From Apostichopus japonicus (lineage: Eukaryota; Echinodermata; Holothuroidea; Aspidochirotida; Stichopodidae): DNA of 64,000 bases. Both the position numbers and the translations under genes were made by a program. Location: positions 16,095,001 through 16,159,000 of the forward strand of contig NC_092566.1 in assembly GCF_037975245.1 (NCBI RefSeq), in the 5' to 3' direction. Each line of letters begins with the position of its first letter. Within the stretch, counting starts at the first letter, position 1. Below, piece after piece: positions 35,701 through 46,666 of this stretch. The notes beneath the pieces were generated by a model. The model ran no database searches. It had not been told where the DNA came from and worked only from the letters and a program-made list of their open reading frames with translations.

Positions 35701-36660
35701 GTAAGTGCCTCGATATGTATCGTGAAATGTATTTGCCGTATCTTGAATATCGAAATATTCTATTTGCTGAGATCGTTCTCCTCCATCCCACCCACTCCCC
35801 CCTCACCCCACCATCCCTACTCCCTTCCATCCTCATCCTACCTTCTCTTCACGGACCGGTCATTGTGGTATATCAGTCAATGTAAAATGAGTTTTGGTAT
35901 CTACTTTCTTTATGGGTGGGGGGGGATGGTGAAAGTTTCACTTTGACCAGCTGCAAAACGACACATCAAAAAACAAAAGTTTCTACAAGAGTATATACAC
36001 TTAATCAAAGTCTTGGAAAAGCAAGTTCCATTTCTGTCTGTTTCAACAAGGAAATCCTGTCATTACGACACATGCATGGTTCTCAGTGTGATCGAGAAAT
36101 TCAAACCAAAAGTTGCAAAAAATTCCAGCAAACATTTCGGATACAGTTTCAACCTCAGAGAACGAAGATCACGGTTTACCCCCATCTGAGAGACGGGACC
36201 TTTGGCAAGGAACGGATGAGGCCGCTTATTTTTGGAAAGAGTCAAAGATGAAGTGCTCAAAAGCTGAGGTCTACACACTCTGATCAATATGGGTTTTAGT
36301 GACCATGACAGGGTAAGATCATAGCCCCACCCCAGGTGATCCCAAGTGTATTAAGTTGTCCTAGTGAGGGGCTCTAATTATCAAATCAATCATGCATTCC
36401 TGACTCCCTTCAAACTCAGCAGGCCCGACCAAAATCAATGATCGTTTGTTGCAGGTTGATTCTTCTCCCGAAGGAATTTGCACAATTGAATTGTTTTGAG
36501 AAATTGAAACGAACATTTTGAAGAGCTTGTTTTACTGGTTAAAATAGAAAAGTATTTCTTCTGTGATTTTGATCTCTGTTCTTATAACTCTGAGGCCAAT
36601 TTAGGTTTCTAAGAAAGAGAAATATAACTATATATCTTTTTTTGCCTATGTAGAGGCCTT

Positions 36661-36697
36661 GAGGGAGGGAGGGAGGGAGGGGGAGGGAGGGAGCCGG
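36661..36697 (+). repeat. (GGGA)n tract, quadruplex type
   Basis: GAGGGAGGGAGGGAGGGAGG continues through GGGAGGGAGGGAG: seven or more GGG runs with single-A loops. Confidence 0.9.
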
Positions 36698-37860
36698 GCA
36701 GGGAAGAAGAAGAGGGGGGCTAATAATACTCCAAATGTCAGCTTGGTCCTTATGTAACAGTTCCCAGGCTTCTTAAATAGTTGTATGTGTTGTACTTGTG
36801 TGTACAAACACCTTCAAAGTGAAAAGTAAACCCTTATGCACCCTCCTATAAATACAACTTACAATGAGTATCTAGCTTTAAGTGTTAGTGGACCTACAGT
36901 ATCAAATCTATAGACGGTAAAGGGATCCATATTCTGCTGTCAAACGGGGTGTCACAGAACTTTGATTTTATGAATATTACATTTCCATTGTGGATGGATC
37001 TGATCATCATTTAACAACAAAACAAAACACTCAACTCAACCCAACCCAAGGTAATTAAAATACTTCAAACTCTGCTGTTAGTTGCCAGAAACAATTTTTT
37101 TTAAAATTTTTATCAATCCTTGTTTCAGGAAGTTGCCCACATGCAGCTCATTTAACAATGTATGATAATAATTAATAGTTGAGACTTTCATATCTGCCGA
37201 CAGTGCATATCACCCATAAGGTCCTATTCAGACAACGCTATGAGCTTGAATGGGTTGAACCATTATTTAAATGGGTCAAATCTTGTTTAAAATGTTTTAA
37301 CGACCATACTATCTATGTACGTAACATCGTTTCATGTGGCAAGTTTATCCATCCTAATCTCCATGGAAGCATAGTTTAAATACAGTATATATTCAATGTG
37401 GAAATACCTATGTGTGCCTGACCGACTATAGGCTTTGATCAGAATTACACATACCGTTCCAACATTTTGAGTAAACCTGGAATGCAGAATTATCTATCTA
37501 CTACTACGGATTCATTCAAAGTCAAAATCAAGGGTGAGAAAAAGAAGGTTTATGAGTTTATAAAAATAAATTAAAAAATAAATTAAAAAGGACATTTACA
37601 TGTCTGGCCCGTAACTTTTTTTTTGGCTTTATTCCAAATTGTCATGTAAAATTGGGTCACACTCCATAAACTGGAACTATGTGAAAATAATAGGTATAAT
37701 TCACACAGGTAATGTATAAAAGAATGCTTTTACATTAATGGCAGCAGATAAAACCCATCTCCAGAAAGGAAAAGGAGTGACTGAATAAGTTGCATTCGAT
37801 CCACTTTTAGAAGAGCTCCCCCCCCCAAAAAAACTAAACGACACTATGTCCACAAAAAAT

Positions 37861-37866
<6 letters not shown>

Positions 37867-37895
<29 letters not shown>
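37867..37895 (+). repeat. (AT)n microsatellite
   Basis: About 14 uninterrupted AT dinucleotides. Confidence 0.95.
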
Positions 37896-39929
37896 GAAGA
37901 AGCGAAGCTACGAAAATTGGGTCGACTCTCAAAATTTGGAGGTTTCCCTTGGAAACATTCGGTTGGGATGTGGTTCCTGCCAAAGAGGTGGGAGCCAGGA
38001 AGCCAGAATTATGTTGTTAGATATCAATCAAAGACATATAAATGGAGAATGATTGGTATGAATGTATATAATCGAGCCATGTGACCACAGACACCAGACG
38101 AAGCATATTACAAATTCTTTTCTATGATCTGACATTATCTGTTATTGGTGTAACATTCAATTTTGCACCTGTGAGTTCCATTTGGACAAGCGTAATATAT
38201 TCTCTTCGTACGACCTTGATAAATTTACAAAAGGGTTTCTTTATTACGGGCCGGGGGGGGGGGGAGAGGGGGAAGTAAGTGGCTACCAGTCAAAACAGCT
38301 TAAATGACATATTATTTTTGCTCCTTGTTTGTTGAATTTTCAACACTTTTCAATAGAAATATATAGAGAGAGACATAGAAACCAAACGAGATAAGCCAAA
38401 AAAACAAAAAACACCCAATTTTTTTTTTTTTTAATAATGACATATTCAGTCTGTTATGCTGTAACATTAACATTTTGCACCTGTAACATATAATTCTTGA
38501 CAGCCAAATATTTTTCTCTTCTTCAAACCTCAAGTTTTTGTCAGGTTTCCTCACGTGGCTGCAAACAGCTCTTTTTGTGCAGATAATTGCAATGGAGAGA
38601 ATATATCTCTGGAAACAATAACAACACTGATTTATAAATAAAAATCAAAGTGGATCTCAACCTTCCTCAAAATCTTACAAATGAATAAAAAAGGGGGACA
38701 ACCCTTTCCACTTTCTCAAATCATCGGTTCAGAAAAATAGGAGCTCTTGAACTCTTCAATCAAAACTTTTGCTGAGGGCGGCGACCAATACCTGTTAAAC
38801 TGACTTCACATCCGACTGCCTGCGGCGCGGTGACTTTCAGACTTAGCTTTAGGTCCGTATTTGCTTTACAAAACCCTTGTTTTAGGTGTCAGTTCACTGC
38901 GACCGACTCTTTTTTTTGAAATTTTTGGCTTTGGCTTTGGCAAATTGCTCCATCAATGACTAAATATTAAAGATCTTTTACGAAGTGGTCGGACCCCGAT
39001 CAGTTTCAAAAGCCTTGAGGCTGTGACAATAAATCTGGTTTCTATTTCAAAGGTGTCACTTAGGTGTCAAGTGCTCCCACAGTCTTAATTCTTTCCCTGA
39101 GAAGTTTCCTGATTGAGAGATTAAACTCTACAGGGGTAACATAACCTGTTTCTTTTGACAGAACAAAAAAAAAAGGAAGGGAAAAAAAATCTCCTCTCCT
39201 CTGACTTGCTGAGCTGTGAAGTGTTATATTCACCAAAATTGATGTTCACCAATTGATCTTTTATTACCTCCAATTTTTTTCCACTTTTGCCCTTTTTTTT
39301 CTATTCTATTTTTTTACTTTTGAGGGGAAGAGCATTTACTCGACCCCTGGAGGAATCGCCTCTTCCCAAATGATCTCAGTTGTAATATTATCATCCAGTT
39401 ATTGTGTTAAAATGCCTTTTGGGCTTCAAGGTTTTAATTTCTTCTTTTTTTTGGGGGGGGGGGATCTTTTTCAATGAAGACTGAGGGGTTTCCTGCAAAG
39501 GATGATCTCTCTAAAACCACAAGTTCAACCTGTTGTGGTTTGATGAAGCACAATGCTGGCCAGAGACAGATGATCATACCACAGAAGAATTCCCCTCTAC
39601 CCCCGCCCCCCCGGCCCCCAATCTCTCCATCAAATGATAACTCAATGTCAAATTGTACTGTTAACTGGGGACGGGGTGTAGAATAAAGTACTAGGAGAAA
39701 TTAAGAGGTAATTATCTCACGAAGATTACCACATACAGGATTAACCCTACATGCTGAACAAGTGGCATAATTTGTTGCTTTAGTATAGAAAAATCCATTT
39801 ATAGAGAACGACAGAGCAACACACATGCAGACATGAATGTTGTGAAACAAAACTGCTGCTTTCCTGTTTGTTTAATTAGGTGCTCTTTGATTTGATTTGA
39901 ATCATTTATTCTATATTCATGACCCTCGC

Positions 39930-40420
39930 TTGCCCTTCTCTAACTGCTCGTCCCTCCTCTTTCCTCCTCCTCATTCCTCCTCATCCCTCCTCATCGTCCT
40001 TGACCTCCTCCTCTTCCCCTACATCCCTCCTCCCCTTTTTTCCTCCTCATCCCTCCTCTTCCTCTTCCTCCTCGTCAGTCTTTCTCCTCTTCCTCCTCAT
40101 CCCTCCTATTCTTCCTCCTCATCTTTGTCCTCCTCGTCTTCATCTTCCACCTCTTCCTCCTCATTGTCCCTCCTCTTCCTTGTCCTTGTTGTCCTAGTCA
40201 TCCTCCTCATCCTCTTCCTACTCATCAATGTCCCTCTTCTTCTTCCTCCTCAATCCCTCCTCTTCCTTGTCCTCTCCCTCTTCATCCCTCCTCTCTTTCA
40301 TCGTCCTCTTCCTCCTCATTGCCCCTCCTCTTCCTAGTCCTTGTGAACTCCTCCTCAATCTCTTCCTACTCCTCTTCCTCCTTCTACTCACCCTCATCCT
40401 CCTCCTCCTCACCCTCATGA
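39930..40420 (+). repeat. ~490-bp polypyrimidine (TCC/TTCC) tract
   Basis: Almost entirely C and T on the plus strand, built of TCCTCC and TTCCTC blocks with rare ATC, GTCC and TTGT interruptions. It yields artefactual Ser/Leu/Pro-rich plus frames (146 and 92 aa) and an Arg/Glu-rich minus frame. Confidence 0.95.
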
Positions 40421-42471
40421 TTTCTCACAGCTGCATCAATTACTGTTTTTTTGCCTTCCTAAGCAGTTTGTATGGGGGGGGGGGGATACAACTATTACTT
40501 GGTTCACTTCACCTGTTTCAACGTGTACTGCTTTGAGAGCAAGAGAAAGTAGCAACCAGAATTTCATTTCCTTCTGACTTTCCTGTTTGTCCTCTCAAGT
40601 TTAATATTGTTTCCTTCTATTTCCATGATTTTTTGTCCTCCCTTCAACCAAATACCTCTGGGGCTCTCCACACTTCATCATCACCAAGATTCAGTTAAGG
40701 AAAAAAAGGTCTTCCTACTACCCGTGGGCAAAAGAGTGTGAGCTTGCGAATAATTTTGGATGAAGATATTGATTGTTTCTGTCATATAACCCACAAATTC
40801 AAGGCCATGGACAACAAACTACAAGGATTAAATTACTTTTATGAAAATACTGCCTATTGCAGGGGGGCTCTTGGGGGGGGAGGTTGATGCTGCAGCTACT
40901 GTCATGTGACTGACTTACTAAAAATATCAACGACCTGCCTTTCTATATGGATTGATGGTGTAAACACAGGCTGGTGAAGTACTTTTGTATTTGTAGATGT
41001 AAATGAGTTGTTCGATACAGAGCTAGCTATCAAATGTGTGTAAGTAGGTGAGTGGACTTTACACGTACTGTGCATACACACAGGCAAGCACACACAGAGG
41101 AGTGACTTACATTAAGACTGAGGACCCCATTGTTTTTGCCATTGTTCAAATCCACGTACTTTAACCTTAACAATACCCCTTAACGATAGAATTCTTCCGA
41201 GGACGTGGTGATTCTTTTGAAATGAGGTCTGAGGACTTGGAATTCCATTGTTCAAGTCCACAGTCAGAATACAAAACAGGTGCACACGCACACCCACATA
41301 CAGCTTTAACATTACTGTAACAGTTCAAGTTTAATATGTTTAAACGCAGATTTCTCAAGGGTATACAAATGGAAAAAATCATTCCTAATATTCAACAACA
41401 ACAAAAACAGCAAATATATAGTTTCATGAAAATGACCCCCGGCTTGCCAGCCTGTCATCAACTTCAGCCATCGAAAGTTGCAACACTTCCAAATACTTAT
41501 TCCGCTGCACAACAGAATTGAAACCTACTTGGTAGGTTTTACGAAGTCAGAGTAGAAACAGACTGCTCTAAAAAAAAGGATTGTGTATGAGTATGAGATA
41601 AATAAACAAAGGGAACAAATGAATCAAAACAATGATGAAACTTTTACATCCTTTATCAAGAAAACTGGAATACGTGAAATTTTCAAACATACAGATTGTC
41701 ATCGACAAACGAGCAATTTCTAAGTAATCAGCTGATATATCGAAGCTAGATCTTAGTAACAATGAGGGGGGTACCTAATTATGCGTGAATATTAAACTGA
41801 ATAATTATGTAAAGCTTGGTAAGATTGATACAGCTGCCATCGTTACAGACCGCTGCAAAAATGAAGCTATAAAAGGGATCAGACCCTTGTAGAGAAACAA
41901 ACCAATCCACCCTTCCGAGAATTACTCCATGATTAAGAGTAAAATAGTGAAATATTAACGATCCATACGCCGAGATGATTGATGGGAGCACCATATCTTT
42001 AGGCAGACCTATTTGCGTCCGTTCAAGCATAGCCGAATTGCTGATGTACTAAAAAACAACTTTCTGATATGATATATTTATGTTGAGCAAATGCACTTTA
42101 AAGCTGCAATCTCACATATTAGTGTATTTCCCTGTAACAATTGACTGTAGCTGGACTAGTAATGCATTTTAACTCTAAATAATAAAAGCCATCAATTTAA
42201 CTTTATTAATTCCTGTTGAAAAAAAAAAATGCAAAAGTTAAAAATTGGTACTCATAGTTGATATAAATAAGTTCACCCTCCAAAATGACTCCACTTTTTT
42301 CAATTTTAATCAGCTTTATACATAGGAACCACAAAATCATCTGATTTCACCACTTCCACACAAGAAACCATTACTACTGTACTGTACACGTGTTAGTAAA
42401 AAATCATGTAAACACCTTGTAGGTTAAAAATAACAAACTGGATATTTGACACAAAAAAACTTTTTTCTGAG
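40421..42471. other. Unique AT-rich sequence with poly-G tracts
   Basis: G runs lie near 40475-40485 and 40874-40882. Two 35-40 bp stretches near 41135 and 41250 share CCATTGTTCAA(A/G)TCCAC, a small direct repeat. A donor-like site reading minus gtaagt at 41112 ends a 66-aa frame of no recognisable kind. Confidence 0.4.
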
Positions 42472-42676
42472 AGAAAGCATCAAACCAAAGCAAAAATCTC
42501 CTAAAAAGAGAGAGTTAGCTGTTCATCAAAGAAAGCTGCAAAAAGAGAGAGAGAATAGGCCTCAGTCCACACAACCAAACTCTACAAGTTCTGTAAATAC
42601 AAGCATGCCCCTAAAAGTGCAACAGCAATTCGACACCCGCCACTCTGTCACGCAACGCATTGTTTCACCCCTTTAA
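42472..42676 (+). CDS. Possible terminal exon, basic low-complexity tail
   Basis: After an acceptor reading cttttttctgag a single frame runs 68 codons to TAA. It is lysine/arginine-rich at first (SPKKRELAVHQRKLQKEREN), then Ser/Thr/Gln-rich, ending RIVSPL. It looks like a disordered C-terminus. The A-rich composition makes a chance frame possible. Entry phase is 2 (one base completes Arg). No partner exon identified. Confidence 0.2.
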
Positions 42677-45600
42677 AGTACGAATGTAGCTAGATAGACA
42701 CCCCATGCTGTGATATTGAAGCCTTCTGCTTAGGTATTTCATCACCTTTAACTAATTAATACTAGTAGCTAAAGGGAAGAGGGTTTTCAACAATTTGATC
42801 ATGACGTTGTGAAAGATTGCTATTCCCCCCCCCCACCTTTTTTTTTCCCCTCTCATTTCTGCTGTTTTGTTTCCAAGCAAACAGAGAAAAAGGTCTAATC
42901 ATGTTGAACCATTAGCGAAAAAACATGTCAACACGTTAACCTGGCCTTTTCCGAGACCCTTCTGTCTTCTAATCAACGTCAAGCGTCTTTACTTGGTTTC
43001 CTTGGATTCCAACCACAATATGTCTGGGCAGGAAATTCAAGTATATATTTTATATACTTTACTGAATGTGTTTGATTCGCTTGTAAGCCATGGACATAAA
43101 CCATTCAAATAATTCTATACCTGTGATACTGCAGCCGAGTGTCCATGCCTCCATCGAAGCAATCCAAAACCTACAAATCTTACTAGTAACCTTTCACGAC
43201 CAAACGCAAATTTTCCCAAAATCCTGCGACAGTGTTTGCAGTGTCAATTAGACCCTGTGATTACGGGGCAAAATGGTAACGGTACACCAGTAATGTATCG
43301 TAGGGAAGATAACATCGTAAATTGAGGGGAAATGATGACATCACAGCAGCGGGGGGGGGGGGGTACATGCTGCCCTCTACGAAATGTCATGTCACACACA
43401 CACAGTTTTTTATCATGTATAAATCACAACCCACATTTTCAACATTTTTGGCAAAATAGGCTCCTCTTAGTTTATATGTCATCAGCCTTCCAGATTGGTT
43501 CTTCATTCCTTGACATTCACTCATTACAAGATATAAATCTTCTTTTTTTTATCTTTTTTTTTTTATTGTGAATGATAAAAAGTTTTGTTTCGGTATTTCG
43601 CACTAAATTTTTGAATCAAATTCCTTATGTTCACTCCATAATCGCAATAATGAAATTTTGACTAATATATTATTCCTATCCTTATCAGAGATTATGAGTC
43701 AGAAACATCGAAACTGGCACCCCTCGAGAATGATCTAATGAAACCAGGCCACCATGCATGAAGGAACAAGGGTGGATTCCGTCATCGCAGCCTTATCAGC
43801 CGACGTAATATATCACAATTTACGGCTATTTTGTGGCCAGCTAAGCAGAGTCATGAACCTAGAAAAGGAGATTGGGAGAAGGGAAGCAACATGATGTTCA
43901 CATTGTTGTTTATTTCACAAAAATTGAAAATACTGAAGAACTAGCATTTTTTTTTTCCAAAATATAGTATGTATCTAAAATTAACTGAAGTAACAGTGTT
44001 TTCCCACTTAATTAATGACGTTTCCCAGTGATTATCTTATTTTTTAGCAAATTATACGCAAAGTATAGCCATCCATATACCCTGCAGACTGCCTGGACAA
44101 TACTGTACCTTGCTTGCATTATGTACAGAAGAACACAAAAGCACTCAAAAGAGAGTTACACTTAGTGCCAACTTCCAACAACTGTCAGATGTATACAACG
44201 TATGACATACATACCTACTTTAACACTAAGAATCCACAATTTACCAGAGTGAAGGGAAAAGTCGGTCACTAATCCAAACATTCCAAAAACCTACTGTACT
44301 ATAAATAACAAACATAAAGTACTATTCAAACTCTCTAAACTGTTCAAACTGTTTAATTAAAGTCAAACTAGGATCGAGATTTCAGGTATAATTGAATGAA
44401 GTCTGCAAAACTTGACATCTACTCAGGAAGCAGTAAAATAAGCGTGAATGATGGTAACCAAACGGCTAATTAGATGTACTACACCAAAGATCTTGAAATC
44501 TCTGTTATAGAAAACACGACTACAGTAGACTATAGCGGAGACTTGGGTGGTAAGATGGCTGACCAGAGAAGGTGACCGGTCACCATAGGGAGTCGGTGTC
44601 AAAAGGTTACCAGGTCATGTAAATATTTAGATATGGCAGAGCAAGTATTAAAGTGTGTGCAGTGAGTCAGAGATAGCAGGTAAGTGAAATTTAAGTTTGT
44701 CTGACTTTAAAGTTCAGGATGATCTAGCCATCTCTTCTTCCAATACTGTACCTCTTAGTTTTAATGGATTTGTGGTATGGTAACTACTATGCATACAATA
44801 CGTCCGAGCCCGGCCTCGGCACTCTTTCAACACACCCCCACTCTAAGAATGACAGTACTTTACAGAGAATATTTCCTCATAAACACGTACCTTGCACGGT
44901 CAGGCTTCATAGTTTTGAAAATCCTAATTAGACTTGAGTTAGTAATTGAGTATAAAGACAATGATCAATTAACATACTGTGAGCAAACAGATTATTCCTC
45001 TACTCGAGGAAGTTTCGGTAAAACTGTGCACAAGCACATTCAATACAGGTATCTGAGTCAAATTAACAATCAAGCGAAGTTGTGATTGGTGGATTGTGCT
45101 GTGGCTGTCCATACATATTCATATTTGAAACTTTGAAACGGAAACTAGATGTCAATTACAGCAATGGCTCTAGAAGTGGTGTCTATCACAGATCTATACA
45201 CCCTCACAAATGTATTCTGCAAAGCATGGTTCATTACCACCATTAAGAACATGTATCGGAATAGTGGGGGCACAGGTTTACAAAACAGAGTAAATATGCA
45301 ATTAAAATATATTGAGTAAACAATGTGTCCTGAATTTGTTTTCAGTAATATGAATAATTTGGCATTTTGTTGTGGTTGTTGCTATTTCCCAATTTCTTGG
45401 CAACTCCATAGCAAATATACTTGTTAAATATTGTAAAGGAAAAATTTAACCAAAATATGGGTTACACCCTTACCAACCATAAAACTTAAGAAAACTACAA
45501 ACAAAGATATTTGGTACTTTGTCTGAAATGAAAACAAATTTTGGGCTTCCTATCTTGTTGATAATTGGGGTCAACGGGAAAGGCGTTCTGAAATGTACCT

Positions 45601-46450
45601 TCCCTCTGGGAGGCGATAATGACACAAAAATGAGTTTTACTGCGGGGTAATGTACACGTTTGGACGTTATTGACCTATATTGCAATGTGGCTTAATATGT
45701 AATCTGCACGCACACCACAATTCCAAATACAAGGTAATGAAAACCTGTATACAAGAAGATTAAATAAACACCTGTAGAATTATAAAACCATCTTAAAATG
45801 TGTATGAAATCCTTCCCCCCCCCCTTTTTATTTATGGGAACGCTGCAAATCGGTACATGAGCAAAATGATTTGTTCTACAGTTTTGCCGCCTTGGGGTCA
45901 TGCATAAACACAACAAGATTCACAACAGGGAGAGAGGGAGTGAGTCTGAATACAGATTTCCAAGTCAGATGTCTAAACCATGCATGCAGCCAAGTTTTGT
46001 ATCATAGTGCTAATCAAAATAATTAATATTGTTAATTTGTTTAACATTCTGTATTTGTTTCCTTGATCGGGAACACTGTGTCGTTACTTTCCCTTTGGTC
46101 AGACGGTTAATTATACTCAAAAAATGTTTCCACGATCTTATCTTCGGCAACAAGCAACTTTATCAATTGAATAACCCACGCTTTAAGGATCACATTAACC
46201 TCCATCGCAGGGTATTCAAGTGCAGGCATCAGCACCAATCAATCTATAAATAAAATAATTTGGCGAGACATCCACTGGGCTTTAAGTGGAACTTTTACTT
46301 GTCACGAAATATACATTGGGACAATGATTTGTATTAACCCTTCCAATCTTAATGGCGAGAAATTTATCAGCCTATAATCCAACTCTACCGATAACCTTGA
46401 ACAGAAGTTGCTCTCTTGGCAGTCGGTAACCTGCATGCCGTGACTAGTCA
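42677..46450. other. AT-rich stretch, no supported gene
   Basis: It contains a poly-G run at 43350-43361, a possible untranslated exon ending at the strong donor 44680, and CCAAT-type motifs near 45090. Open frames (for example 102 aa at 44777-45085) show no recognisable features. Confidence 0.4.
44571..44584. repeat. 14-bp perfect palindrome GGTGACCGGTCACC
   Basis: A perfect dyad containing TGACC and GGTCA, the nuclear-receptor half-site core in everted layout. An AGGTCA lies 26 bp downstream (44610). A consensus donor (GCAG|gtaagtg) follows at 44680, so this may be part of a promoter/5' exon. Confidence 0.6.
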
Positions 46451-46666
46451 ATGAAACGGCCACCGGTACCTCTCACTTTTTTTTCCCTTCTTGTTTTTAA
46501 TCTATTATCTTTCCAGGAAATCTCGGTGTATTCTAAAATGAATTGCTATCTATCACACAAATATGATACTATATCTGCATGTAACAGCTCTTGGGGAACA
46601 AATTTATCAAAGTTTCTCCTCGATGGGTCCAACCTGTTGCAAGAGGGGAGACCCAGTTCATCCTAG
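46451..46666 (+). CDS. Secreted-peptide-like ORF or splice-flanked exon
   Basis: Two readings compete. (a) A single-exon 71-aa protein: MKRPPVPLTFFSLLVFNLLS looks like a signal peptide, and the mature part EISVYSKMNCYLSHKYDTIS carries two cysteines and an N-glycosylation-type NSS. (b) The hydrophobic stretch is really an intron pyrimidine tract. The acceptor tctattatctttccag ends at 46516, so the coding exon begins GAAATC at 46517, phase 0, and stops at TAG (46664-46666). The acceptor is excellent and the ATG context poor (T at -3), so (b) is slightly favoured. The segment ACNSSWGTNLSKFLLDGSNL recalls Ig-like folds only loosely. No family assigned. Confidence 0.35.
   Translation: MKRPPVPLTFFSLLVFNLLSFQEISVYSKMNCYLSHKYDTISACNSSWGTNLSKFLLDGSNLLQEGRPSSS

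Larger units (their letters stand above)
35701..39929. other. Presumed intronic or intergenic AT-rich sequence
   Basis: Besides the listed repeats it has a strong acceptor-like site ending at about 37128 (atcaatccttgtttcag). The frame after it stays open for only about 31 bases. A G12 run lies near 38252-38264 and a T/G homopolymer junction near 39450. No gene is supported. Confidence 0.4.

Noticed and set aside
39897-40337. 146-aa Ser/Leu/Pro-rich ORF
   Set aside because: Translation of the polypyrimidine tract; low complexity only.
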